Both the position numbers and the translations under genes were made by a program. DNA of 64,000 nt, from assembly GCA_002432425.1 (NCBI GenBank), contig DJEL01000012.1, positions 36,151-100,150 on the forward strand. The letters run 5' to 3'. A model generated the notes under the pieces. That model ran no database searches and was not told the DNA's origin. It saw only the letters and a program-made list of their open reading frames with translations. This DNA is from Lachnospiraceae bacterium UBA5899 (GTDB taxonomy: Bacteria; Bacillota; Clostridia; Lachnospirales; Lachnospiraceae). Shown here piece after piece: positions 43,218 to 52,072 of this stretch; the stretch's first letter is position 1; each line of letters starts with the position of its first letter.

Positions 43218-44852
43218 TTACTCGACACTTTCAATTTCATCGATATGTTCCTGGAATACCCTTACAATATCGGGGTCAAAATGAATGCCCGCACCCTCCG
43301 CAATAATCTTTCTGGATTTTTCCTTGGAAAAGCTTTCCTTGTAGCTTCTCTTGGAACGCAGGGCGTCGTATACATCCGCGACCGCCATAATGCGGGCGCA
43401 GAGCGGAATTTTATTTCCTTTTAAGCCTGTGGGATAACCGGTGCCGTCCCACTTTTCATGGTGGTACAGGATAATATCATGGGCAACCTTGATGTAGGAA
43501 TCACTTTCCACGCCTCTTAAGATATCCTCCGCAATAGCGGCTCCCACCTGCGGATGGGTCTTAATGGCCTCAAACTCTTCATCGGTCAGTCTGTCGTTTT
43601 TCTTTAATATCTGATCCATAATGGCAATTTTACCGATATCGTGAAGAGGCGCCACATCAATGACCGTGGCTATGTATTCATCCGTCAGCAAATCCTTGTA
43701 AAGCCCCGTTTCCTTCAGTCCATAAATAAGTATTCGCACATAGGCACTTGTATGCTTCACATGCTGTCCGGTAATACCGTCTCTTGCTTCAATCATATTG
43801 GCAAAGCTTTCAATAACGGAGCTTTGCATGGATTTAATCTGTTTGGTTCTTTCCTCTACGTCATTCTGCAGACGCGTCGCATAGTAGTAACTGTCGGTGA
43901 TGTCGATAATCTTGTAAGTCCTGCCGTACTCCATGCCTTCCTGCATAATGGGCTGTCGTTTAATCAGGAATACCTTGTTTTTGTAAAAGAGCTTTTCGTC
44001 CAGATTCATGTAGGCGTCCAGTCTCTCAATAACACCCTGGTAATCCTCCCCCTTCAGTTCGGGATAAATTTCCTTGGCAAGGGAATTGGAATAAATTACC
44101 ATGTTGCGGTTGTCAAGGACAATCAGACCGTCCTGATAATCGTTCAGCGCCTTTTCCTTGGCAAGTGTCAGCACTTCAAACAGCCGGTAGCGGAAAATAG
44201 AAACCGCCAGCAGGATAACGTTTATCAGGTACGCAATGTTCATAGTGTCGTAACCACCGGTAATACCGCTTAAATACAGGGCAAATCCAACTGCCTGTGT
44301 CACAATCATAAGCAGAATATATGCCGCCTGCTTCCTGGCAAGCTTGGTTTCCGCCATGTGCCACTCTCTTACGGCACAGAAAATACAGATGGTGGCAAAA
44401 CAGCAGGTCATCACCATAAAGAAAATATACATGGGACCCTGTCCCTTTAACAGGTGGGGAAAAACACCCTCTGTGGTGAAACTGAGACTGTCATAAAACA
44501 GATTGTGATCGTCACAGGTAAATACCAGCATGGTAATACCGATATGCAGTATCATGAAAAAACCGGCCACAATCTTGGGAATTTCTATATGACAGTAATG
44601 CATCACAAAGAAAAACAGGCTCAGCATAATAAAGGGCTTGCCAAGGTATTCCACCTTTACCCCCATCAGCGCCGTTTCCATGGAAGTTGACGTTATCTCC
44701 ATCAGATAACCGATAAAATTCAGTAATGTTGCCATTGTCATAATAAGCAGGGTCATCTGCAATTTAGAAGCCGGCTTGCTTAATATAAACATCATTTCCG
44801 TAATCAACACCGCAATTCCCACGTATTGAACGGTCAGAAAGAAAACATACAT
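43218..44852 (-). CDS. Membrane-bound HD-GYP c-di-GMP phosphodiesterase
   Basis: 544 residues. N-terminus: seven membrane helices of the histidine-kinase 7TM sensor type (~1-220). Middle: PAS-like (~225-320) and a coiled segment. C-terminus (~340-540): HD-GYP domain with APLHDIGKIAI, the second metal site HHEKWDGTGYPTGLKG (HD-GYP motif as GTGYP) and MAVADVYDAL. It should hydrolyse c-di-GMP in response to a signal at the membrane. As first gene of the Pel operon it gives a built-in brake on PelD. GAGGAACAACAG precedes the start. Confidence 0.92.
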   Translation of the reverse strand: MYVFFLTVQYVGIAVLITEMMFILSKPASKLQMTLLIMTMATLLNFIGYLMEITSTSMETALMGVKVEYLGKPFIMLSLFFFVMHYCHIEIPKIVAGFFMILHIGITMLVFTCDDHNLFYDSLSFTTEGVFPHLLKGQGPMYIFFMVMTCCFATICIFCAVREWHMAETKLARKQAAYILLMIVTQAVGFALYLSGITGGYDTMNIAYLINVILLAVSIFRYRLFEVLTLAKEKALNDYQDGLIVLDNRNMVIYSNSLAKEIYPELKGEDYQGVIERLDAYMNLDEKLFYKNKVFLIKRQPIMQEGMEYGRTYKIIDITDSYYYATRLQNDVEERTKQIKSMQSSVIESFANMIEARDGITGQHVKHTSAYVRILIYGLKETGLYKDLLTDEYIATVIDVAPLHDIGKIAIMDQILKKNDRLTDEEFEAIKTHPQVGAAIAEDILRGVESDSYIKVAHDIILYHHEKWDGTGYPTGLKGNKIPLCARIMAVADVYDALRSKRSYKESFSKEKSRKIIAEGAGIHFDPDIVRVFQEHIDEIESVE

Positions 44853-44887
44853 CTGTTGTTCCTCTTTTTTCCTTTTGCTTTGCGCTT

Positions 44888-44916
44888 ATTTTACACTATT
44901 TTCACTTATATTGAAA
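44888..44916 (-). promoter_or_regulatory. Promoter of the HD-GYP/Pel operon
   Basis: Minus strand TTTCAA (44916-44911), 17 bases, TAAAAT (44893-44888). It lies over the stop codon of the gene upstream; start about 44881, ~28-base leader. No obvious c-di-GMP riboswitch in that leader. Confidence 0.55.
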
Positions 44917-46045
44917 CATTTTTTGCGTAATTTGCATACTTTTGTGCAAAGTCGCAGATAGCCGCTGCCGAATGGGGGTTGCTGTACTTTTTCTGCCTCT
45001 CCGCCATCTTCCTGCGGCGCTCGTCTTTCAGCATTTTGTCGCAGATTTTTCCCAGTCTGGCGTCAATCGTTTCCACCGGGACCGCCATGCCCCTTTCCTC
45101 AAAGAACTTCATGTTCAGGGTTTCACAGCCCGGAATAGGGGTAATGTGCAGCAGCGCCGTCCCCGAAACCGCCGCCTCCGTGGAGGAAAGTCCGCCCGGC
45201 TTGGAAAGCACCACATCACAGGCTTTCATATAATCCGCCATCCTATCCGTATGCATCAGGATGTGCACCATATCCTGATCCGCCGCGTACTCCCGGCTCA
45301 GCTTTTCGTACAAGGTGGTATTGTTGCCGCATATGACGATGAGCTCCTTATCCGTACCGGCATAATGTCTTTTTAAAACGCGCACCGCCTTGCAGAGCTG
45401 ACCTGCTCCGATGCTGCCGCCGGAAATGAGAAGATAATGCCTGTTCTTCTGTAAACCCAACTCCGCCTTTGCCTCTTCCCTGCTTTTTTCTTCCGAAAAA
45501 GCGGCGGAAGTAGGAATACCGTAAGGAAGCAGCTTTTCCTCCGGGATGCCTCTTTTTATAAAGTCCCCCTTCAGTTCTTCATTCGGAATGACATAATAGT
45601 CGCAGTTTGTTTCCTCTGTAAAAGGAATGCAGACATAGTCTGTTGCCACAAACATGGTAAGCGGCAGGCTGCAGCCCTGTTTTTTCATCTGGGTGATGAT
45701 TTCCGCCGGATACAGATGGGGCATGAAAATCACATCCGCCGGATGCTCCGCAAGATATCTTTCCAGCACCGGCACCATCTTTTTATTCACATGATAAACG
45801 GGGGACTTTACCGGAAGCTTCCGGTAAAGATTTCCCAGCTGGTATACAAAACCGAAAGCCTTCGGCGTCTTCTGCGCCATTTTGATATAGAGCCTGTCCA
45901 CTTCCTCCGCCAGTCTGTCGCTGACTAAGTTGTAGGGATTGAACATTTCTGCGTGGTGCCCTCTTCTTTGCAGTTCTTCCATAATGGCGCGGCCGGCAGC
46001 ATTGTGTCCACCACCGGTACCGCATGATAATATCAATGCATCCAT
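44906..46045 (-). CDS. MurG/UgtP-like diacylglycerol glycosyltransferase
   Basis: 379 residues. ALILSCGTGGGHNAAGRAIM is the GT28 N-terminal loop of MGDG synthase and UgtP-type enzymes (Gly-rich loop plus His), and LSKPGGLSSTEAAVSGTALL is the donor loop of GT28. This family moves glucose or galactose from UDP-sugar to diacylglycerol, making glycolipid membrane anchors. Overlap of 13 bases with plsY upstream ties it to phospholipid synthesis. A weak SD (CAGG) and coupling to plsY explain initiation. Confidence 0.85.
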   Translation of the reverse strand: MDALILSCGTGGGHNAAGRAIMEELQRRGHHAEMFNPYNLVSDRLAEEVDRLYIKMAQKTPKAFGFVYQLGNLYRKLPVKSPVYHVNKKMVPVLERYLAEHPADVIFMPHLYPAEIITQMKKQGCSLPLTMFVATDYVCIPFTEETNCDYYVIPNEELKGDFIKRGIPEEKLLPYGIPTSAAFSEEKSREEAKAELGLQKNRHYLLISGGSIGAGQLCKAVRVLKRHYAGTDKELIVICGNNTTLYEKLSREYAADQDMVHILMHTDRMADYMKACDVVLSKPGGLSSTEAAVSGTALLHITPIPGCETLNMKFFEERGMAVPVETIDARLGKICDKMLKDERRRKMAERQKKYSNPHSAAAICDFAQKYANYAKNVSI

Positions 46046-46647
46046 AATAATTTAACCTGAAATTGCTCTCTTTCCTCTTTGCTGAAATGAAAATGCAGAA
46101 GAACGGCAAGGGAAATCAGAAAGAACCCTGCGCGCACTCCCGACCGGCAGGGGACAAAAAGCAGTCCCACCATGGTACACAGATACGTCACCAGTGTACG
46201 GTAAAAATGAGGTATGATCCGCAGAATAAGCGAATAAAAAATAAAGAAAAAGGCCAACAACAGGACCGGACGCAAATCCGGGAACATGCCTAACAGACTG
46301 CCGAAAGTTACGGCAATGCCTTTTCCGCCTTTGAAATTATGATATACGGAGCAGATATGCCCCACAACCGGTGCCGCCAGCACCAGCGCCATGGACAGAG
46401 CCGTAACCTCTTCCGGCAGGCTGCCCGCAAGATAAAAATGCATCGGCAGTATGCCCTTTCCCAGATCACAGATAAGGGTCAGCACACCGCACCGGAAGCC
46501 CCCGTACACAAAGGCATTGGCGGTTCCGGGATTTTTGTCTTTGCTTTCTTCTATGGCATCCTTTTTATGGAACACGGACAAAAATATATCCGCAAATAAA
46601 ATGCTTCCGCTCAGATACCCTATTAAAATATACAGGCAAGTTCTCAT
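46033..46647 (-). CDS. plsY: Glycerol-3-phosphate acyltransferase PlsY
   Basis: 204 residues, five to six membrane helices. Motif 1 as GYLSGSILFAD, motif with KNPGTANAF (the conserved Ser/Arg region is Gly-Thr-Ala-Asn here), GDLGKG-type loop as CDLGKGILP, and GHICSVYHNFKGGKGIAVTFG, the acyl-phosphate site. It makes lysophosphatidate from acyl phosphate and glycerol 3-phosphate. The sequence is a divergent member; typical PlsY has the same length. Confidence 0.9.
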   Translation of the reverse strand: MRTCLYILIGYLSGSILFADIFLSVFHKKDAIEESKDKNPGTANAFVYGGFRCGVLTLICDLGKGILPMHFYLAGSLPEEVTALSMALVLAAPVVGHICSVYHNFKGGKGIAVTFGSLLGMFPDLRPVLLLAFFFIFYSLILRIIPHFYRTLVTYLCTMVGLLFVPCRSGVRAGFFLISLAVLLHFHFSKEEREQFQVKLLWMH

Positions 46648-46660
46648 AAAAACAAATCCT

Positions 46661-47092
46661 TTATCCTCGCTGGTCCTGCATGGCCTTGATGGCGGCCTTA
46701 ATGGCCTCCAACGCTTCCGCAGGCGTTTCTTTCTCCCGCACCGCTTTTTCCATGGGACAGATGTCCGTATCCGTGCGGTTGCGGATGTCCTCGCACAGCT
46801 CCCCGTAAAAGGCTTCTATGCCGTGCTTTTCCAGTGTTTCCTTTCCCCTTTTGCTCATGACGGAAGCATACACTTCCTTCACACCGAGTCCCACATACAG
46901 AAGGGCCGCCGCTTTTCCTACGATTTTGTCGGCAGCACAGCACCCCCTCACATTGATTTTTTCTGCCGTCCACTGCATCAGGGGGCGTACTCCGCTTTCC
47001 TGGGAAAAATAAGTGATGCCATCCCCGCAGATGACACAGGTGGAGTTTTCTTCCTCCATAAGTCTTTTTGCTATTTTTGTGTAATAATGCAT
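46661..47092 (-). CDS. DUF1893 family protein
   Basis: 143 residues. CVICGDGITYFSQESGVRPLM and DKIVGKAAALLYVGLGVKEVYA are the two conserved halves of DUF1893, a cytidine-deaminase-like fold of unknown substrate. C-terminal extension of ~30 helical residues. AAGGGAG precedes the ATG. It is 13 bases before plsY, in one transcript with it and probably with the reductase gene upstream. Confidence 0.85.
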   Translation of the reverse strand: MHYYTKIAKRLMEEENSTCVICGDGITYFSQESGVRPLMQWTAEKINVRGCCAADKIVGKAAALLYVGLGVKEVYASVMSKRGKETLEKHGIEAFYGELCEDIRNRTDTDICPMEKAVREKETPAEALEAIKAAIKAMQDQRG

Positions 47093-47156
47093 GTCATAAC
47101 TCCCTTTACGGAAATCTTTTTCTTTGCAATCATCTGTATCATGTTTCTTACCTCAT

Positions 47157-48272
47157 TTACTTTTCAAATTCTTTTGCTACGCTGACAAGCAGTTCCCGAA
47201 TGGGAAGATGCTGGGGACAGGCTTTTTCACACTTACCGCATCTGATACAGTCGGAAGCTTTTCTGCCTTCACCTGTATGTACCTGATTGTAGTAATAATC
47301 CGCATTCCAGTCGTGATGCAGCATCTTGGAATTCATGATTGCAAACAAATCGGGAATGGCAATGTGCTTCGGGCAGCCCTCCGTGCAGTAACCGCAGGCG
47401 GTGCAGGGAATCAAATCCTTCTCCTTGAAAATCTGCTGTACCTTTTTCACAGCTTCCATTTCTTCTTCGTTCAAAGGCTTAAAATCCTTCATGAAGCTGA
47501 TGTTGTCCTGCATCTGCTCCATATTGCTCATGCCGGAAAGCACCATCATCACGCCCGGGAAACCGGCTGCAAAGCGAAGGGCATAGCTGGCGGGACTGCC
47601 GCCGTGAAGACCGTCTAATACGGCTTTGGCTTTCTCCGGCAGGTTGACTAAGCTGCCGCCCTTTACCGGCTCCATAACCAGCACCGGCTTGTTGTGCTTG
47701 CGGCACACCTCGTAGCAGAGTCTGCTCTGTACGGCGGGGTCGTCGTAATCTAAGTAATTGAACTGAATCTGCACCACTTCCACTCCCGGATACTCGGTCA
47801 GAATACGGTCAAGCACTTCCGCGGTATCGTGGAAGGAAATACCCACATGGCGGATTTTTCCCTCTTTCTTTAAAGCAAATGCATTTTCATAGGCATGACA
47901 GGATTTGAAAAATTTATAATTTTCCGCATTCTGGGCATGCATCAGATAAAAGTCAAAGTAGTCCACGCCGCATGCCTGCAGCTGGCTTTCAAAGAAGGGA
48001 CGGATATCCTCTTCCTTCTTAAAATAAAAATCGGTCAGCTTGTCCGTCAGGATGTAGCGGTCTCTCGGGTAACGGCCGGTCAGGCATTCCTTTAACGCCA
48101 GTTCACTCTTTCCCTGTATATAGCCGTGCGCCGTATCAAAATAATTAAACCCCGCCTCTAAAAAGGCATCCACCATGCGGCAGGTTTCTTCGGTGTCCAC
48201 TTCACTGCCGTTCATGGGCAGACGCATACAGCCGAAGCCGAAATTCTTTTTGATGTTTTCCACGTTGGTCAC
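47157..48272 (-). CDS. Aldo/keto reductase with C-terminal 4Fe-4S domain
   Basis: 371 residues from GTG 48272, preferred because GGAAAGGA sits 5 bases upstream; ATGs at 48308 and 48302 are close to the predicted transcription start and have weak sites. FGFGCMRLPMNG and NYFDTAHGYIQGKSE carry the catalytic Asp-Tyr (D/Y of the AKR tetrad), HVGISFHD the conserved strand. The C-terminus (~280-371) has two 4Fe-4S motifs: CTACGYCTEGCPKHI and CIRCGKCEKACPQHL. Typical of anaerobe ferredoxin-linked oxidoreductases; substrate unknown. Confidence 0.9.
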   Translation of the reverse strand: MTNVENIKKNFGFGCMRLPMNGSEVDTEETCRMVDAFLEAGFNYFDTAHGYIQGKSELALKECLTGRYPRDRYILTDKLTDFYFKKEEDIRPFFESQLQACGVDYFDFYLMHAQNAENYKFFKSCHAYENAFALKKEGKIRHVGISFHDTAEVLDRILTEYPGVEVVQIQFNYLDYDDPAVQSRLCYEVCRKHNKPVLVMEPVKGGSLVNLPEKAKAVLDGLHGGSPASYALRFAAGFPGVMMVLSGMSNMEQMQDNISFMKDFKPLNEEEMEAVKKVQQIFKEKDLIPCTACGYCTEGCPKHIAIPDLFAIMNSKMLHHDWNADYYYNQVHTGEGRKASDCIRCGKCEKACPQHLPIRELLVSVAKEFEK

Positions 48273-48322
48273 CAATCCTTTCCATAAATTTGCAAACCTT
48301 GCATGCACATTCTCTCAAAGGC

Positions 48323-48388
48323 ATTGTAGCATATTTTTTTTGAAATCGCTATCCTTAGCTTGTACCCTGTGGAAAAATCTTCTATAAT
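48323..48388. promoter_or_regulatory. Divergent promoters of the reductase and FRG genes
   Basis: Leftward: extended -10 TGCTACAAT with TACAAT at 48328-48323. Rightward: TTGTAC (48360-48365), 17 bases, TATAAT (48383-48388), start about 48395. The rightward one is close to consensus. Confidence 0.75.
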
Positions 48389-48419
48389 AAGTAACATCAA
48401 TACAGAAAGGCATACTGAA

Positions 48420-49169
48420 ATGATTATTGAAGAAATTCGTACCATTGATGAGCTTCTGCAGTTCGTCAACGGCCTGTATCAGAAGCACGGTCTGCGGCTT
48501 TGGTACCGCGGTGTGGACGATGCTTCCCTGTCTTTGGTTCCTTCCATCCAGCGGAGCGAAAAGCGTCTGGAAAAGGAACGCTACATTACCAACGATTTTT
48601 ACATCCGCGCCAAGCAGATTTTGAACAATCCGCCGGAAAAGCATAACTACGCTGCCTGGGTTTCCATCATGCAGCACTACGGTCTGCCTACCCGGATGTT
48701 AGACTGGAGCCAGTCCCCCCTGATTGCCTCCTTCTTTGCATCGGAAACGTACCAGACCACCTACGACATGGACGCCGGCATCTGGATTCTGGCTCCGGAT
48801 ATCTTAAACGAGCAGGAGGGCTTCGGCCGCTGCATTTTCCCCATAGATGCGGATACCAGCCAGGAAATGCTGCTTCCCGCTTTCAAGCACACGCACCACA
48901 ATCCGGCTCTGGTGGACAAAATTCTTGCCTGCCACTCCACGGAGAAAAACCTGCGTATGTACTACCAGCAGGCAAGCTTTACCATCCACAATTCCCTGCG
49001 CCGCTTAGAGGATATCTGCGATGAAAACACCCTGTATAAAATCATCATTCCCGGCTACCGGAAGGACTACTTCATCAACAGCCTTCACGTATTCGGCATG
49101 ACGGAGGGCTTCATCTATCCCGACCTGGACCATATATCCAGCGATTTGAAAAACTCTTACGGCCTGTAA
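48420..49169 (+). CDS. FRG domain-containing protein
   Basis: 249 residues from ATG 48420 (GAAAGG 9 bases upstream). LRLWYRGVDDASLSLVPSIQRSE holds the RG core of the FRG domain, followed by WVSIMQHYGLPTRMLDWSQSPLIASFFA (key residues QHYGLPTRLLDWT-like). The C-terminal half holds a further H-rich region (AFKHTHHNPALVDK) and FTIHNS. FRG proteins are of unknown biochemical function and occur in phage and defence contexts, but here it is a lone gene in front of a sugar transporter. A terminator follows. Confidence 0.88.
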   Translation: MIIEEIRTIDELLQFVNGLYQKHGLRLWYRGVDDASLSLVPSIQRSEKRLEKERYITNDFYIRAKQILNNPPEKHNYAAWVSIMQHYGLPTRMLDWSQSPLIASFFASETYQTTYDMDAGIWILAPDILNEQEGFGRCIFPIDADTSQEMLLPAFKHTHHNPALVDKILACHSTEKNLRMYYQQASFTIHNSLRRLEDICDENTLYKIIIPGYRKDYFINSLHVFGMTEGFIYPDLDHISSDLKNSYGL

Positions 49170-49172
49170 CAG

Positions 49173-49205
49173 CCGTAGGGTACCTTTCCTACGGAACACT
49201 TTTTG
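49173..49205 (+). terminator. Terminator or attenuator between FRG gene and sugar transporter
   Basis: CCGTAGG (49173-49179) pairs with CCTACGG (49188-49194), then AACACTTTTTG. The transporter ATG is at 49219, too close for a separate promoter downstream of the hairpin, so read-through or a promoter inside the FRG gene must feed the transporter. Confidence 0.75.
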
Positions 49206-49218
49206 CAAGGAGAAACGC

Positions 49219-50307
49219 ATGAAAATCATTTTGAAAAATCTTACCAAAAAATTCCCCGGCAGGGGCAAAAAAAGCGAAGATGTCATTGCCGTAAACGATT
49301 TTGACTTTGAAATCCCCGACGGCAGGCTCATCGGTCTTTTGGGACCTTCCGGCTGTGGAAAAAGTACTACCCTGAATTTAATCTGCGGTCTGTTAAAGCC
49401 CACGGAGGGACAGATTTTCTTCGGCGAAGAAGACGTCACCAACCTTCCGCCCGAAAAGCGCGGTGTGGGACTGGTTTTCCAGAACTATGCCCTCTATCCC
49501 CATCTGACCGTCTTAAAAAACATCACTTTCCCTCTGGAAAATTTAAGAGGTGCGGACAAGCTCTCCCGGGAGGAAATGGAAAAGCGTGCCCTGGAAGCCG
49601 CGAAGTTAGTCCAGATTGAAGGTCTTATGAACCGCAAGCCCAGCGAGCTTTCCGGCGGACAGCAGCAGCGTGTCGCCATTGCCAGAGCACTGGTTAAAAT
49701 GCCCAAGGTGCTTCTCCTTGACGAGCCCCTTTCCAACCTGGATGCCAGACTCCGTCTGCAGACCCGTGAAGAAATCCGCCGTATCCAGAAGCAGACCGGC
49801 ATTACCACGGTTTTCGTTACCCACGACCAGGACGAAGCCATGAGCATTTCCGATTTAATTGTCGTCATGAAGGACGGGCTGGTGCAGCAGATTGGCAAGC
49901 CGCAGGATGTCTACGACAACCCGGTCAACCTGTTTGTTGCCAAATTCTTAGGCACACCGCCCATCAATGTGTTTACCGGTCACGTTAAAGACGAAACTCT
50001 TTACATAGGAAAGGATGCGGTTCTTCCCGCCAAAGGAATTTCCGACAGGGAGGTTTCCGTAGGCATCCGTCCCGAAGGATTTATTCCCGACCCGGACGGC
50101 AGACTGGTCTGCAATCTCTCCCGTGTGGAAGTCATGGGCAGGGACGTCAGCGTGGTTTCCTCCCATGGGGACTGTGAGAATGCCGTTATCCGCTCCATTA
50201 TCGGCTCGGATGTGAAAATCGACGTCACTTCCCCCACCGTCAGCTTCTCCTTAAAGCCCCACAAGGTTTATTTATTCGAGAAGGAAAGCGGAGAAAGGCT
50301 GGTATAG
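49219..50307 (+). CDS. Carbohydrate ABC importer ATPase (MalK/UgpC/MsmK type)
   Basis: 362 residues. Walker A GPSGCGKSTT at ~42, Q-loop VFQNYALYPHLTV, signature LSGGQQQRVAIARA, Walker B VLLLDEPLSNLDARL, switch H in VTHDQDEAM; then the MalK-type regulatory domain (~235-362) with GTPPINVF and a TOBE-like barrel (VGIRPEGF). It powers the two permeases that follow. CAAGGAG precedes the ATG. The N-terminal insertion GRGKKSEDV is longer than usual. Confidence 0.93.
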   Translation: MKIILKNLTKKFPGRGKKSEDVIAVNDFDFEIPDGRLIGLLGPSGCGKSTTLNLICGLLKPTEGQIFFGEEDVTNLPPEKRGVGLVFQNYALYPHLTVLKNITFPLENLRGADKLSREEMEKRALEAAKLVQIEGLMNRKPSELSGGQQQRVAIARALVKMPKVLLLDEPLSNLDARLRLQTREEIRRIQKQTGITTVFVTHDQDEAMSISDLIVVMKDGLVQQIGKPQDVYDNPVNLFVAKFLGTPPINVFTGHVKDETLYIGKDAVLPAKGISDREVSVGIRPEGFIPDPDGRLVCNLSRVEVMGRDVSVVSSHGDCENAVIRSIIGSDVKIDVTSPTVSFSLKPHKVYLFEKESGERLV

Positions 50308-50313
50308 TTATCT

Positions 50314-51207
50314 ATGGAAAAACAAAATGGAAAAGGATGGCTCTATCTTTTGCCGGCGTTTCTGTTTCTCGGCGTATTTATGATTTATCCTTTGATTGAC
50401 GTATTTGTATATTCTTTTGAAGAGGGCTACAATTCGGCGTCCCAGACCTTTTTCGGCACCGGAACCTACAATTATTCCTACGTGCTGCATGACCCGTATT
50501 TTCTGCAGGCGCTGAAGAATACCTTCCTTTTAGTTATTATTACGGTTCCCCTCTCCACCCTGTTTGCCCTGCTCATTTCGGCGGCATTAAGCTCCATTAA
50601 GAGGCTGCGGGAGCTGTTCCAGACCATTTATTTTCTGCCCTATGTGACCAACACCCTGGCAGTCGGTCTGGTCTTTATGATTTTGTTCAAGAAAACCGCC
50701 TATTCGGAAGGCCTCATCAACCTGCTTATCAACTGGTTCGGCGGTTCCTCCGTGGATTTTATTGACGGTCCCTACTGGGCAAAGATGTTTGTCCTGTGCT
50801 TTTACACCATCTGGGTCGTTATGCCTTTCAAGATTTTAATCCTGACAAGCGCCCTTTCCTCCGTCAATCCCATATACTACAATGCGGCAAAGGTGGACGG
50901 TACTTCTCCCTTCCGTATTTTTTACAAGATTACGCTGCCCATGATTTCTCCCATGTTGTTTTATCTGATCATCACGGGATTTATCGGCGCCTTCAAGGCG
51001 TACAGCGATGCGGTGGCTCTGTTCGGCACGGACTTAAACGCAGCGGAAATGAACACCATCGTGGGTTATGTTTACGATATGCTCTACGGAGACAGCGGCG
51101 GTTATCCCTCCTATGCCTCTGCGGCTGCCATCATTCTGTTTGCCATCGTGCTGACCATCACCTGTATCAACCTGCTCGTCAGCAAGAAGCATGTACATTA
51201 TGTATAA
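50314..51207 (+). CDS. Sugar ABC importer permease, MalF/UgpA type
   Basis: 297 residues, six membrane helices. The coupling (EAA) loop reads AAKVDGTSPFRIFYKITLP. FQTIYFLPYVTNTLAVGLVF is the conserved core helix. Starts 6 bases after the ATPase stop. No large periplasmic P2 loop, so UgpA/MsmF-like rather than enteric MalF-like. Confidence 0.92.
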   Translation: MEKQNGKGWLYLLPAFLFLGVFMIYPLIDVFVYSFEEGYNSASQTFFGTGTYNYSYVLHDPYFLQALKNTFLLVIITVPLSTLFALLISAALSSIKRLRELFQTIYFLPYVTNTLAVGLVFMILFKKTAYSEGLINLLINWFGGSSVDFIDGPYWAKMFVLCFYTIWVVMPFKILILTSALSSVNPIYYNAAKVDGTSPFRIFYKITLPMISPMLFYLIITGFIGAFKAYSDAVALFGTDLNAAEMNTIVGYVYDMLYGDSGGYPSYASAAAIILFAIVLTITCINLLVSKKHVHYV

Positions 51208-51244
51208 CGGCAAATACATGAATATCGCAAGAAAGGTCGAAACT

Positions 51245-52072
51245 ATGGGAAAACTGAAGAAAACCCTCATTTATGTGCTGCTCACCCTATGGGCGCTCAT
51301 CGTGCTGTTTCCTTTTTACTGGATGATTTTAACCTCCGTAAAAAGCTACGGCTCCTACAACGCAGAATACATTCCTTCCTTTTTTACCCTGTCACCCACA
51401 ATACAAAATTATGTGGATGCATTTACCACGGTATCTTTGGGAAAATATCTGCTGAATACTTTTATCTTCACCGCCATAACCACGGCGCTGATGGTCGTTG
51501 TCAGCACTCTGGCGGCATTTGCCTTTGCCCGTCTGGAATTTAAGGGCAAGAACTTAGCCTTTACCCTGTTCTTATCCCTGATGATGATTCCCAACGAACT
51601 GGTTGTCATCACCAACTTTGTGACCATAACCAATTTAAATCTACGCAACACCTTCACCGGGCTGATCCTGCCTTCCGTTACGTCGGTGTTTTATATTTAC
51701 TTATTGAAAGAAAATTTCGCCCAGGTGCCGGATGAGCTTTACTACGCGGCAAAGGTGGACGGTACGCCGGACCTGCGTTATCTGTGGAAGGTCATGATAC
51801 CCATCTGCAAGCCCACGCTGATTACCATTGCCATCTTAAAGGTCATCGAATGCTGGAACTCCTATGTGTGGCCCCGTCTGATTACGGACGACTCCCGCTA
51901 TTTTCTGGTATCCAACGGCATTCAGGAAATCCGTGAAAACGGCTTCGGGCGGGAAAATATTCCTGCCATGATGGCGGCTGTGGTGGTTATTTCCCTGCCC
52001 CTTATCATTCTGTTTTTAGTATTCCGCAAGAAAATCATGGCAGGTGTGGCAAGAGGAGGTACCAAAGGATGA
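51245..52072 (+). CDS. Sugar ABC importer permease, MalG/UgpE type
   Basis: 275 residues from ATG 51245, with GAAAGG at 51229-51234; longer in-frame starts at 51191 and 51218 overlap the previous gene and lack sites. Six helices; EAA loop AAKVDGTPDLRYLWKVMIP; FWDSYVWP-type motif present as CWNSYVWPRLI. Overlaps the binding-protein gene by four bases (ATGA). Confidence 0.92.
   Translation: MGKLKKTLIYVLLTLWALIVLFPFYWMILTSVKSYGSYNAEYIPSFFTLSPTIQNYVDAFTTVSLGKYLLNTFIFTAITTALMVVVSTLAAFAFARLEFKGKNLAFTLFLSLMMIPNELVVITNFVTITNLNLRNTFTGLILPSVTSVFYIYLLKENFAQVPDELYYAAKVDGTPDLRYLWKVMIPICKPTLITIAILKVIECWNSYVWPRLITDDSRYFLVSNGIQEIRENGFGRENIPAMMAAVVVISLPLIILFLVFRKKIMAGVARGGTKG

Noticed and set aside
44853..44905. 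c-di-GMP riboswitch in the leader of the Pel operon
   Set aside because: The leader is only about 28 bases and has no GEMM-like conserved sequence.
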